From: Tridacna crocea
Lineage: Eukaryota; Mollusca; Bivalvia; Cardiida; Cardiidae
DNA length: 64,000 nt
Reading direction: 5' to 3'
NCBI GenBank assembly: GCA_943736015.1
Contig: OX031073.1
Coordinates: forward strand, 31,275,210 to 31,339,209
The stretch's first letter is position 1. Every line of letters starts with the position of its first letter. Shown piece after piece: positions 11,077 through 21,534 of the stretch. The notes under the pieces were generated by a model. That model was not told the origin of the DNA. It saw nothing but the letters and a program-made list of their open reading frames with translations, and made no database searches. A program made the translations under genes and the position numbers.

Positions 11077-11135
11077 CGTTGTCTGCGCATGTCATATTCT
11101 TCGAAGATTCGACTGTCTTATATGACGAAGTATAT
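11077..11135 (+). mobile_element. family R fragment
   Basis: cgttgtctgcgcatgtcata and ttcttcgaagattcgac match the left end of the 10-bp-TSD element; the rest is absent. Confidence 0.65.
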
Positions 11136-11437
11136 TGTTAAACCGGTTATAACATTGGTTTTCTCTTTGCCTGGTACGGACCTGTCCTATACGTTGCTTT
11201 AAATTCGCAAGAGATTAAGAAGATTGAAAATATCTCTTCATTCATACCACTCATTCACGTCAACGTCATGGTTTATGAATTTCATATGAAAAGCTTGCTA
11301 CGGGGTGGCAACATTTATATTGATAAGGCCTGATTCAGTGTCATGTTGTGTGTGAATGGTTCATAGTTAAATGATTTGTCACTGAAGCTAGTTCAGCTTG
11401 CCATAATCTGGCAGCGGCAAAAGCAAATATTCTTTGT

Positions 11438-11667
11438 TTAACCCATTACCACACAATCCCTACTTTTGACGCCCCTGAGAAAGAAGCCTTTAGAAAACAT
11501 TGTGGGAAAAGGAGAGAATGCTTGTAACCAGCATTTTCTCCCTTTCCCACTATGTTTTCTACCCTTTCACAAAACAAATTTCAAATTTTCAGTCACTTTT
11601 ATTTTGTCGTCTGCATATGCTTTCAATTTGGACCAGTCTGAAGTATTGTCGTTTGGTAATGGGTTAA
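11438..11667 (+). mobile_element. family A TTAA-MITE, complete
   Basis: A 230-bp copy, ttaacccattaccacac to ttggtaatgggttaa, with the usual gtgggaaaaggag hairpin. Confidence 0.92.
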
Positions 11668-12528
11668 GTACATGCACTCCATCAGTGAAACAAAGCGGGG
11701 ACCGGAAGAGGTGGATAGGCTTGCATGGCCCAGTAGTTAGGGTGGTGTTAGATATGACCCTTGGGATGGTTTCTGGCCTATTGCGCAGAGCTCCAGATAA
11801 GAGGGAGTGATATTATAAATTCATCATTTCTCTGCAAAACCCTATGTTGTGGGTACTCATTAGAATCGTCCATGGGTTGAGGACCTTTTGTCGGCAGTGT
11901 AGATTAATACCAGAGTACACAGAATGTGTAATCTGTACTGTGACAAGGGTAATAACCTACGTCACAGGAAGTGATATCGGACATGCGCATTTTCGTAACT
12001 TATATCCGCCATATTGAAAAGTAAGTACGATATGAAGATAGAATGAGGCTAGCTTGGGTGGATACAAACGGACTACAAAGACTCGCATGTATCTATCAAA
12101 GACATTAGATGAATACATTTAATATTCTGATGTTTTAGACAGGAAGCAGATGTCTATAGATATGCACAAACACTTTGACCAAATATCAAAAAGTGATTGG
12201 GTTTTAATAGTTGGTCGAAGTCTATTCCATTAGTATAAGTAGTTAACAAAAGCTTTGACAAAAAACAAAGTCCCTAGGCATTGTACGCTTTGGAGGTCTA
12301 TAGACTTTTTCAGATCATTTAAAAGAACGATTACAAAAAATGAAAACAGTCTTAACAAACACGCACACTTACTTTATAACCAGGGTCCGACATCACTACC
12401 TGTGACGTCACACTGACGTACGTTGTGAGGGGTGCTGTGAGATAAAGGAAATACTTTTTGCCCAAAACAACTTCGAAAATACATTTTGTTTTTATTATTT
12501 ATTATACACCAGCTTAAAAAAGTTTCAT
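11668..12528. other. no recognised feature
   Basis: Unique-looking DNA with a weak hairpin remnant (gtagattaataccagagtac, near 11900). No gene or known repeat was recognised. Confidence 0.45.
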
Positions 12529-12898
12529 TTAAGGTAGTAGACCCCTGATACCCCTAGTGCTGAATTGCATAAAGTTTTCTTGATAGTTGATCAATACGGA
12601 TTCATACAGGAATAATACTTTTGCACATTTTTAATGGACCAGAAATTTCTTTATGCCTATCTTAAAATTATTTGTAGATACTTTTGTTAGTTTTCAGAAA
12701 AGGGAGGTAATTACTATCTCTTTTTGTAATGAAAATGTAGTAGGTTTAGATTCATAAATGATAATTCTAGAAATGACAAAAAAGGAAATGTTGCTTGGTT
12801 TAATCAGTGGAATAACACTCTTTTTTAATTGTTGCAAATTTTGTAGGATAATATTATTGCGAAAATAGCTGTTTTCTATTAGGGGTCTAGTACGTTAA
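12529..12898. mobile_element. possible 370-bp TTAA-flanked element, unrelated to family A
   Basis: Ends ttaaggtagtagacccctga and, inverted, ttaacgtactagacccctaa pair over about 20 bp with four mismatches. Both ends carry TTAA. The interior is AT-rich and non-coding. Only one copy is seen here. Confidence 0.55.
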
Positions 12899-13159
12899 GT
12901 TACTTTAACAAGTTAGGGTTGATATGAAAGGGTCGAAATGTTTGTGGTTCGATGATCAGTAAACCCTTAACCAAAGAGTCCATTGATTTTACTATCCAGA
13001 GGTAGAAAGTTTGACAAAAGTTTGCGGGAAAAAAAAAAGAGGGAGGAGGCTTGAAATCCGAACTTTGTCCTTTTCCTACGATGTTATCTTTCTCTCAAAG
13101 ACTGTTTTTTTTTTTAATTGGGCCTCATTAACTTTTCTATAAGCAAGTTATTTCTTCAA

Positions 13160-13347
13160 AGACGGATTTGATTCTTTGTTATGTAGTAAAGAATGAACCC
13201 TTTTCTGTATGACAAAATCGTTGAGACGACAATTTTAACTTGGTACAAATGAAACGCTATGAAAGAGTAGAAAACATTGTGGGAAAAGGAGAAAATGCTG
13301 GTTTCCAGCATTTTCTCCCTTTCCCACAGTGTTTTCAAAGGCCTGGT
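13160..13347 (-). mobile_element. family A MITE, partial
   Basis: The hairpin gtgggaaaaggagaaaatgc with tttcc tip is intact. The left flank is decayed. The right side passes directly into a reversed SINE B (13348-13536). Confidence 0.7.
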
Positions 13348-13536
13348 TTCATTAGGGGCGTTAAATTATGTTGATTTGATGATGTTTCACGCCGCCTTTA
13401 ACATTCTATCAGTGATATCATGGCGACAGCTGACTGAATTTATATCCATGTAAGTCCTGGCTTTCAATAGTAGTAAGTTAATGCTCTGGAGTGCCTTGCC
13501 CAAGGACACTCCCGCATGTTGTGAAAGTACAGCACG
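13270..13536 (-). repeat. 267-bp composite (MITE half plus SINE B), copy 1
   Basis: From gaaaacattgtgggaaaagg through ggcgttaaattatgttgatt and tcatggcgacagctgactga to gtacagcacg. The same 267 bp recur at 14152-14418 with scattered substitutions and no net length change. Confidence 0.8.
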
Positions 13537-14029
13537 GTTAACAACAGAGTTAAGGGACAAACTTACATGACTATAAAGTGATACAATAAGATTACATGCA
13601 AAACCATGTAACAGAAACCACGCTACATTAGACATCGGACTGATTTTACTGTAAACAACATCGTAAACATAATTTACGAGACGGATCGGTCCGGTATGCA
13701 AACTTTCGGGGTTGGCCTGTTGCTTCATTCGCCTCCCAAATGTTTCGACCCACTTTTGATTTTAAAGGGAGATGCTCATTTTTCACATTTATAATTTCTC
13801 TTGGCGTTTGCTATAATCGGAACCAAAATCTTTCGGTCTATATGTAATCTAAATGGAAGATAGTCGATTTTTGCATAAGTATTATTCGTGCAAAGAAATA
13901 ATTTTTTAAACTGCGCTTTTGCACTTACTTTTTTTCTTGTAAAATAACAATTGCTAATTTCTGTCACTGGCATATTTAGCTCGGCTTTTTTTTTCTTTCG
14001 TATTAGACGTTGATTTATTTGTCGTAGAC

Positions 14030-14151
14030 CCGGGTCTGTATTCTCTAACCGTTTTCGAGAACTAAATGGTTCAGCCAATCAGAAGTTGTGTTACTCTCAA
14101 GTTTAAAAAATCTTGAAGGATAAGACAAAGAATGTTGTGGTTGGTAAATTT
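14030..14151 (+). mobile_element. family H foldback, truncated
   Basis: gacccgggtctgtattctct, atggttcagccaatcagaag and aatgttgtggttggtaaatt match one side of the 190-bp foldback; the arm symmetry is lost. Confidence 0.6.
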
Positions 14152-14418
14152 GAAAACATTGTGGGAAAAGGAGAAAATGCTGGAAACCAGCATTTTCTCC
14201 CTTTCCCACAGTGTTTTCAAAGGCCTTGTTTCATTAGGGGCGTTAAATTATGTTGATTTCATGAAGTTTTACGCCGCTTTTAACATTCTTTCAGTGATAT
14301 CATGGCGACAGCTGACTGAATTTATATAATTGTAAGTCCTGGCTTTCAATAATAGGAAGCTAATGCTCTGGAGTGCCTTGCCCAAGGACACTCCCGCATG
14401 TTGTGTAAGTACAGCACG
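14152..14418 (-). repeat. 267-bp composite, copy 2
   Basis: Second copy of the 13270-13536 unit, starting exactly at the MITE hairpin base and abutting a family H remnant. Confidence 0.8.
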
Positions 14419-14855
14419 TGTCGACGACTTCTGAGGTGTAGTATGCGTCGTCTTCTTCGTGAAAAAAAAAACGGTCATTTTTACGAATCTCTATTATTAC
14501 GAAATATATTTTCTTCAAACTCTGACAATTTATTAAGTTTCAAAAGGAGAACTCAAACAATAAGGGCAGATAACTATCACAGTATTTTTGACATAGTAAT
14601 GGCTTTTTTTAACTTACAGTTTCCACTGAAAAACCAAACAGCTGCAGCCGAGTATTGAGATCCGCGGTTAGTGCTCTTATTTCCTTTTGCCAAGGTGTTT
14701 TTACCTATTTTAAATACCCATCTTATGACTTAAACCACGTTTGGATACATTTCTTCGTCCACGAATTCTTTCAAATTCAAAAAGATCAAACTTAGTCTTG
14801 CAGTAGATTATTGACTTAAAACCTGCTTTGTAAGTTAAGTCTGTAACAGTATAAA
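14419..14855. other. no recognised feature
   Basis: AT-rich spacer; its ORFs show no family features. Confidence 0.45.
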
Positions 14856-15069
14856 ATGATAAAATTGTAGGTTTGTCCAAATTGAAAGCATTTGTAGACA
14901 AAAAAAAAAACGTTAATGAAAATTTGACACTTGTTTTGTGAAGGGTAGAAAACATTGTGGGAAAAAAGAGAAAATGCTGGTTATCAGTATTTTCCCCCTT
15001 TCCCACAATGCTTTTACATGCTTCTTTCTTAGGGTCGTCAAAATTAGGGATTGTGTGGTAATGGGTTAA
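14856..15069 (-). mobile_element. family A MITE, left end decayed
   Basis: gtccaaattgaaagcatttg, the hairpin gtgggaaaaaagagaaaatg, and the end gtgtggtaatgggttaa. Confidence 0.85.
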
Positions 15070-15149
15070 ATGAAATCATTGACCTGATGGTAAAAAACAC
15101 AAATGTCTCTACTTCCAGTTTATTTTGGAGAAATATCTCCTTATCGGGG

Positions 15150-15212
15150 ATGTAGATCTAAGATCAGGCTGCACTTTCTGTGTAGTCTGATCTTGATTTA
15201 CACCGCCTGTCA
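15150..15212. repeat. family D hairpin
   Basis: gatgtagatctaagatcagg, ctgcactttctgtgtag, ctgatcttgatttacacc; the arms have several mismatches. Confidence 0.75.
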
Positions 15213-15344
15213 AGGTTCTTTTGGATCGCGCTTGGAAATACAAGGTTTAAAAACACCTACGCGATCGGCCGAACTTCCGGGATCGTGACTAAAGGTACAT
15301 CCGACCTTTGTCGATGGTCATCAATAAACAATAGAAAAAAATGT

Positions 15345-15445
15345 CAGCCCAAATTACTGAAGTGTTTGGGCATGGGACTTGTGAGAGAGAAGTGACACAT
15401 CTCGGGACTTGAGGGTGTGGGCTCGATTCCCACTAGTGGCCAGCT
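15345..15445 (+). repeat. tRNA-like (SINE head) remnant
   Basis: gggtgtgggctcgattccca is a good B box followed by ctagtggcc. No full cloverleaf can be folded; taken as a SINE head cut by the family A insertion at 15446. Confidence 0.4.
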
Positions 15446-15674
15446 TTAACCCTTTACCACACAACAAAATTTTAGACTTGTCCAAATCGAAAGCATTTGC
15501 AGATGACAAAATAAAATTGACTGAAAATTTGAAATTTGTTTTGTGAAGGGTAGAAAACATTGTGGAAAAAGGTGAAAATGCTGGTTACCAGCATTTTCTC
15601 CTTTTCCCACAATGTTTTCAAAAAGCTTCTTTCACAGGGGTGTCAAAAGTAGGGATTGTGTGGTAATGGGTTAA
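15446..15674 (-). mobile_element. family A TTAA-MITE, complete
   Basis: A 229-bp copy, ttaaccctttaccacac to tggtaatgggttaa, with an internal gctggttaccagc tip. Confidence 0.92.
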
Positions 15675-15724
15675 AAAAAAACCGACAACATAATAAGATT
15701 TAGATAGGCTTCGGTTCGGTTGTG

Positions 15725-15910
15725 ACCTTTCACTCCTAACCTGCTTAATAATTGAAATGAAACTTTCGAGCCAATAGTAAAAAAATCATTTTTTTAGGGG
15801 GAATATTCCCTTATCGGATAGTGTAGATATAAGATCAAACCGTGTGAACTGTTCATTCTGATCTTGATCTACAATGCAATAGGTCCTATAGTCGCGCTTG
15901 GCAACTTATT
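15725..15910 (+). mobile_element. family D MITE, extended copy
   Basis: The flank ctaacctgcttaataattga, agccaatagtaa and gggaatattcccttatcgga precede the hairpin aagatcaaaccgtg..cattctgatcttgatctac. The long flank recurs at 23405, 24050, 26910 and, reversed, 44775. It shows that D hairpins sit in an element of about 190 bp. Confidence 0.7.
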
Positions 15911-16310
15911 GGTTAAACAATGTCCCGTGTGGCAGTAGCATACACACACTTAACAAACTTGACATTACCAAACGACAAAATTTTAGGCTTGTCCAAATCG
16001 AAAGCATTTGCAGACAACAAAATAAAAGTGACTGAAAATTTGAAATTTGTTTTGTGAAGGGTAGAAAACATTGTGGGAAAAAGAGAAAATGCTGGTTACC
16101 TGCGTTTTCTCCATTTCCTACAATGTTTTCTGAAGGCTTCTTTCTCAAGGTCGTCAAAAGTAGACACTGTGTGGGACTGGGTTAAGGAACTAGAACTAAC
16201 TTAACATGGGTTTCGTCCTGCATTTTGCACTTTTTCCCGTAACATAGTCAACAGCCTGCCTACGGCGTCACGCATACGGGCAACTGGTAGCTTCGTAAAT
16301 AAAGCAAAAA
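15900..16310 (+). mobile_element. SINE T, second copy, split by a family A MITE
   Basis: caatgtcccgtgtggcagta before, and acatgggtttcgtcctgcat with an aaaaaatcaatcaa tail after, the MITE at 15950-16185. Homologous to 9837-10270. Confidence 0.6.
15950..16185 (-). mobile_element. family A MITE
   Basis: cattaccaaacgacaaaatt, the hairpin gtgggaaaaagagaaaatgc, and the end tgggactgggttaa. Inserted in SINE T. Confidence 0.88.
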
Positions 16311-16803
16311 ATCAATCAAAAAAAGGTAAAAAAAATTAGTCATCAAAGCTAATTGTATAACGATGATTTATTTGTACATGGAAAAAAAATGAGTAATTGA
16401 CTTACATGAGCAAATGGGATATATTTCGAGACGATAATTACTTTTTGTATGTTTATCGCTCCATTTTGCCAAAGGTCACATGTATGCACTTATGTCACGG
16501 TCCGTCCGACAATCGAAGCTCGGACAATGACTCGGTAAATTCTTCAGGAAAGTTTAGATAACACCATGCGTTAAAGGTCCACTTGCTGCCAGATGAATAC
16601 AATTAATGGTTCAAAGTGCCATTTTGCTGAAAGTCACATGCGCTTCTGTCATTGTTCGTCCGACAATCGAAACTCGTACAATGACTGTAAATTCTTTAGG
16701 GAGTTTATATAAGACCATCTGTTAAAGTTAATGCGTCAATTACTGCCAAATGTAAACAATTTAGGAAGCAATAACTGTTATAGACGGATTCAAGCAAAAC
16801 CAT
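16311..16803. repeat. unclassified spacer with a diverged ~180-bp duplication
   Basis: gccaaaggtcacatgtatgc..gtccgtccgacaatcgaagctc near 16470-16560 recurs as gctgaaagtcacatgcgctt..gttcgtccgacaatcgaaactc near 16625-16715. No transposon ends; non-coding. Confidence 0.5.
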
Positions 16804-17032
16804 TTAACCCATTAACAAACGACAAAATTTTGGACTTGTCCAAATTGAAAGCATTTGCAGACGTCAAAATAAAAGTGACTGAAAATTTGAAATTTGTTTT
16901 GTGAAGGGTAGAAAACATTGTGGGAAAAGGAGAAAATGCTGGTTACCAGCATTTTCTCCTTTTCCCACAATGTTTTCTAAAGGCTTCTTTCTCAGGGGCG
17001 TCAAAAGTAGGGATTGTGTGGTAATGGTTTAA
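16804..17032 (-). mobile_element. family A TTAA-MITE, complete
   Basis: A 229-bp copy, ttaacccattaacaaacg to gtggtaatggtttaa; the hairpin is perfect in the sequence shown. Confidence 0.92.
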
Positions 17033-17155
17033 AAGAAAGCATGTGATGCGTCTGATAATGTGTTACAGCGCAATCTATCACAGTTCAATTTACAGGTACT
17101 GTATTGTTTACCGAGAACAAAAGATGGAATCTTTTGTCCTAGTCTTAAATACTGG

Positions 17156-17599
17156 AATTTTATTTCATGCTTTCCGGTAGGATATCGAGAAATAGCAGTG
17201 AAAATATTTTTCGATCTTACACTGGTACCACCAGTGAAAATACCGATTTTCACGTTCTTGTTGCCTAGATAATTGCGCGTGCCTAACAACCAGGTGGGAA
17301 ATATGACGTCATATACCTTACATTTCTCGCGCTTGACGTAACGTTGCTATGCGGGAGGGGTACGCCACGGGGAATAAGGGAAAAGAACTGTACTGAATTT
17401 TGATAAAGCTCCTCCCAAAAAGGGTTAAAAGCATGAAATAAATAGAAAATTTGGTTTTTTTTTTTCGGTGAAAGATCGAAATTTATTTCATCTCGTGAAC
17501 ACCATCGGTAATATTTTCACTTGTGGCTTCGCCACTCGTGAAAATATTACCGATGGTGTCCACTCGATGAAATAAATTTCGATCTTTCACCGAAAAAAA
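17156..17599 (-). mobile_element. family G MITE, copy 2
   Basis: Reverse orientation: ttcatgctttccggtaggat at the left, gacgtcatataccttac inside, and the palindrome at 17465-17592 (tcggtgaaagatcgaaattt). Confidence 0.88.
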
Positions 17600-18189
17600 G
17601 AAATATCCTCTATGTCTCCGAGCTACTAAATTTTGACAGATTGTACTTTACAAATTATCAGATGCATAATAATGTCCATACTTAAGAAAAGTGTAAATTG
17701 AAAATCGCCTGCATTCTGTCTTATGAAGTGTTTATATTTGGCAGCTACAGGGCTTTCATTCTGGTTTTCCAATATCTCGACTAAATTGCCCTTTTCAAAA
17801 GTTTTCCAAACTTTTGAAGATGGCAATCGTCGAAACATTGAAAAACAGGATGATACAATTAAACAGTGAAAATCGTGCATATTATTTGCATGTATATAAA
17901 TGGACCTGGAAGATACATAGTATTATCCAGGAAAGAAAAAAAAAACACAAATAAATCGAGCAATAAAACAAGGATTAATTGATTACGTAAAAAAATCCAC
18001 AATATTAGTTTACCTGGGTCAAAAAATAGGTAACTGTTCCTTTTAAGCCCCCCCCTTCCCCCCGTCGAAAAAGAAGTTTGAAATATTATCACTGTTTTAT
18101 ATTTCACTATTGTCAGCAAATTTTCATATCAACGTCGTTCACGTATAATTCGTCCAGTATTTTCTCCCATTCTGTTATCACTAAAAGCA
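17600..18189. other. no recognised feature
   Basis: AT-rich; minus-strand ORFs of 84-86 codons lack recognisable domains. Confidence 0.45.
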
Positions 18190-18596
18190 CTTAAACCGCA
18201 TGTGATGGTAGATACCCTCATTTGGGGGTCAAGGATCGAGAAATGTATGACAGGGGCTATCATGGGTACCTATGAAGGTCAAGGGCTTATCTCCTCTTAC
18301 GTCACATACTGAAACCTTTCGGAGCCACAAAAAATAAATTCTACATCTCAAAAAATGTACAAGCAATGCTCTGTGCAAGGGATTCGTAATGCATCTGCAA
18401 AAAATATCGACCCATGTCAGCCTGCGCAGTCCGCGCAGGCTGACATGGGTCGATATTTTTTTGCAACTTGTAAGTTTTCTGGCTGTCCAAGGACCATGGT
18501 ACCTCATGATTTAGTTAAGTGGCAGTCTAAATGGATATATGGGATCGATAATTATGGGAGGAGTAGCTTGGCATAATGCTTCAGGGAGTTACATTA
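18190..18596 (+). mobile_element. family E MITE, copy 1, adjoining the 50-bp array
   Basis: The hairpin at 18396-18464 has arms gcaaaaaatatcgacccatg and tcagcctgcgcagtccgc. The right flank reads gtccaaggaccatggtacct, tcatgatttagttaagt and cttggcataatgcttc, and leads into the first array unit. The flank is shared with 29102-29260 and 36124-36275. The left end is not defined. Confidence 0.7.
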
Positions 18597-20370
18597 ACCC
18601 CCTTTTGCCAGACCATAGCCGATATAAAATCATTTTCAATGCATTAACCCCCTTTTGCCAGACCTTAGCTGATAAAAAATCATTTTCAATGCATTAACCC
18701 CCTTTTGCCAGTTAATGGCTGATATACAATCATTTTTTATGCTTTAACCCCCTTTTGCCAGTTAATGGCTGATATAGAATCATTTTTAATGCATTAACCC
18801 TCTTTTGCCAGACCATAGCTGATATAAAATAATTTTTTTATGCTTTAACCCCCTTTTGCCAGTTAACGGCTGACATAAAATCATTTTTAATGCATTAACC
18901 TCCTTTTGCTAGTTAATGGCTGATATAAAATCATTTTTATGCTTTAACCCCATTTTGCCAGTTAATGGCTGATAAAAAATCATTTTTAATGCTTTAACCC
19001 CCTTTTGCCAGACCATAGCTGATATAAAATCATTTTTTATGCTTTAACCCCCTTTTGCCAGTTAACGGCTGATATAAAATCATTTCTAATGCATTAACCT
19101 CCTTTTGCCAGTTAATGGCTGATATAAAATCATTTTTATGCTCTAACCCCCTTTTGCCAGTAAATGGCCGATATTAAATCATTTTTAATGCTTTAACCCC
19201 CTTTTGCCAGACCATAGCCGATATGAAATTATTTTCAATGCATTGACTCTCTTATGCCAGACGATAGCCGATATAAAATCATTTTTTTATGCTTTAACCC
19301 CCTTTTGCCAGTTAATGGCTGATATAAAATCATTTTTAATGCATAAACTCCCCTTTTGCCAGACCATAGCCGATATAAAATCATTTTTTTATGCTTTAAC
19401 CCCCTTTTGCCAGTTAATGGCTGATATAAAATCATTTTTTTATGCTTTAACCCCCTTTTGCCAGTTAATGGCCGATAGAAAAATCATTTTCGATGCATTA
19501 AACCCCCTTTTGCCAGACCATAGCTGATATAAAATCATTTTCAATGCATAAACTCCCCTTTTGCCAGACCATAGCCGATATAAAATCATTTTTTTATGCT
19601 TTAACCCCCTTTTGCCAGTTAATGGCTGATATAAAATCATTTGAATGCCTTAACCCCCTTTTGCCAGACCATAGCTGATACAAAATCATTTTTAATGCAT
19701 TTACCCCCTTTTGCCAGTTAATGACTGATATAAAATCATTTTAATGCATTAACCCCCTTTTGCCAGTTAATGGCTGAAATAAAATCATTTCAATGCATTA
19801 ACCCCCTTTTGCCAGACCATAGCTGATATAAAATCATTTTTAATGCTTTAACCCTCTTTTGCCAGACCATAGCTGATATAAAATCATTTTCAATGCATTA
19901 ACCCCCTTTTGCCAGACCATAGCTGATATAAAATCATTTTCAATGCTTTAACCCCCTTTTGCCAGGCCATGGCTGATATAAAATCATTTTCAATGCTTTA
20001 ACTCCACTTTTGCCAGTTAACCCTTTTCCAAATGGCAAATTTTGGACCAGACCAAATTCAAAACATTTTGCAAATGACAAATTAACAGTTGCTAAAAAGA
20101 TGATTTTTCTATGTGATAGGGTAGAAAAACATTGTGGGAAAAGGAGAAAATGCTGGTTACCAGCATTTTCTCCTTTTCCCACAATGTTTTCAAAAGGCTT
20201 GTATTCCTGGCCCGTAAAAAACAGGGATTGTTTGGGAAAGGGTTAATGGCTGATATAAAATAATTTTCAATGCTTTAAACCCCCTTTTACCGGACCATAG
20301 CCGATATAAAATCATTTTCTATGTATTAACTCTCCTTTTGTCAGTTAATGGCTGATATAAAATCATTTTG
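18597..20370 (+). repeat. 31-unit, ~50-bp minisatellite grown from the family E tail
   Basis: Units read taacccccttttgccag, then gaccatagc or gttaatggc, then tgatataaaatcattttyaa and tgc[at]t. I count 31 units in 18597-20016 and 20247-20370, with a MITE between. The two mid-unit variants are intermixed along the array. Single copies of this unit close the family E elements at 29230 and 36240. ORFs across it on both strands only follow the period. Confidence 0.92.
20017..20246 (-). mobile_element. family A TTAA-MITE inserted in the minisatellite, with visible TTAA duplication
   Basis: The array unit gccagttaatggctgat is split into gccagTTAA | MITE | TTAAtggctgat. Sister units give the empty site. 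This shows a TTAA target duplication, the mark of the piggyBac superfamily. The ends are cccttttcca and tttgggaaaggg. Confidence 0.95.
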
Positions 20371-20520
20371 GGATTAGACAAAATTGAAAGCAAATGCGAA
20401 CGACGAAATAAGTGTAGCTTAAATAATTATTTCTATCTTTAATATGGTGGAAAACCAGCATTTTCTCCTTTTCCTGCATGTTTTCAAAATCCTTCTTCAA
20501 TGTTGTTAAGACTCCGAATG
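20371..20520 (-). mobile_element. family A MITE, decayed
   Basis: gattagacaaaattgaaagc and ccagcattttctccttttcc with one hairpin arm lost; it closes the array. Confidence 0.6.
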
Positions 20521-20596
20521 GTGTCGTGCAGCGTTCAAAGACTGAAGACTACTGGAGGGGGTGGGGTAGGGATGTTATGTAAAAAAATAGGTTTTC

Positions 20597-20824
20597 TTAA
20601 CCCTTTCCCAAACAATCCCTGGTTTTCATGACCCTGAGAAAGAAGCCTCTGAAAACACTGTGGGAAAATGAGAAAATGCTGGTAACCAATATTTTCTCCT
20701 TATCCCACAATGTTTTTTACTCTATTAAAAACGAATTTTAATTTTTGATTTACGTTTATCTTGTTGTCGGCAAATGCTTCCAACTTGGTCTAGTTTTAAA
20801 TGATGTTGTTTGGGAAAGAGCTAA
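20597..20824 (+). mobile_element. family A TTAA-MITE
   Basis: ttaaccctttcccaaac to ttgggaaagagctaa with a slightly mismatched hairpin (gtgggaaaatgagaaaatgc). Confidence 0.88.
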
Positions 20825-21050
20825 AATGGTAAAATATATTCTTGACCCGTTTCTGTCCACCTTTCTCTCTGATATAGACACGCTGTCTTGATTGTCCGGG
20901 CGTATCTCAATAACACAGAAACCATACTGTGATTATTGTTTTATAACTCGTATCCTTCTCAACGCGACATGAATAACTTTTGCTGAAAGCGTAGATCAAG
21001 ATCAGCATGCACGAAGTGATAGAGTTTGCAAGCCACAAGTTAACTATTGC

Positions 21051-21254
21051 TTAACCCTTTACCCCATAAGGCATTTCTACGGTATCTCTAATTGACCCTA
21101 AATAACAGCAAGGATGAAGCAGTTTCTTATGAGTATATAACACCTTTTCATAGCATAGAAAACATCGTCACGAGCAATTTCACCTTTTGCCACAATGTTT
21201 TCCAAAGGCTCCTACAAGCAATGGGTAGAAATGAGTATCTATGGAGTAAAGGGT
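21051..21254 (-). mobile_element. family A2 MITE, left hairpin arm lost
   Basis: ttaaccctttaccccataag, ggatgaagcagtttcttatg and cgagcaatttcaccttttgc to ggagtaaagggt. Same subfamily as 46342 and 52172. It joins directly to another MITE. Confidence 0.75.
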
Positions 21255-21460
21255 CCAAAATTGAAATCTGTCTTAGAAATGGTAAAAACAGCGTCGAAAA
21301 AAGGAGAAAATGCTGGTGATCAGTATTTTGGCCTCTTCCCCACAATGTTTTTTACCCTTCACAAATCACTTTTTCCAATTTCCAGTCACTTTCATTTTGT
21401 CGTCTGCAAATGCTTTCAATTTAGACAAGTTTATAATATTGTCATTTGGTAATGAGTTAA
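21255..21460 (+). mobile_element. family A MITE, left end chimeric
   Basis: The right half is intact (gtcgtctgcaaatgctttca to ttggtaatgagttaa). The left half starts inside the A2 copy with no TTAA between, suggesting recombination between MITEs. Confidence 0.75.
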
Positions 21461-21534
21461 CGAACCAAAGACCCCTATCTGGAAAGCCTGGTGTTTCACC
21501 GACTGACCAAGTTGCCTTTATCGGTTTGTTGTAT

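Noticed and set aside
18597-20016. Regular array considered as CRISPR
   Set aside because: Units are contiguous with no unique spacers, and the genome is an animal's. It is a minisatellite.
19204-20182. Repetitive ORFs on both strands in the 50-bp array
   Set aside because: They mirror the repeat period and exist in several frames. There is no independent sign of coding.
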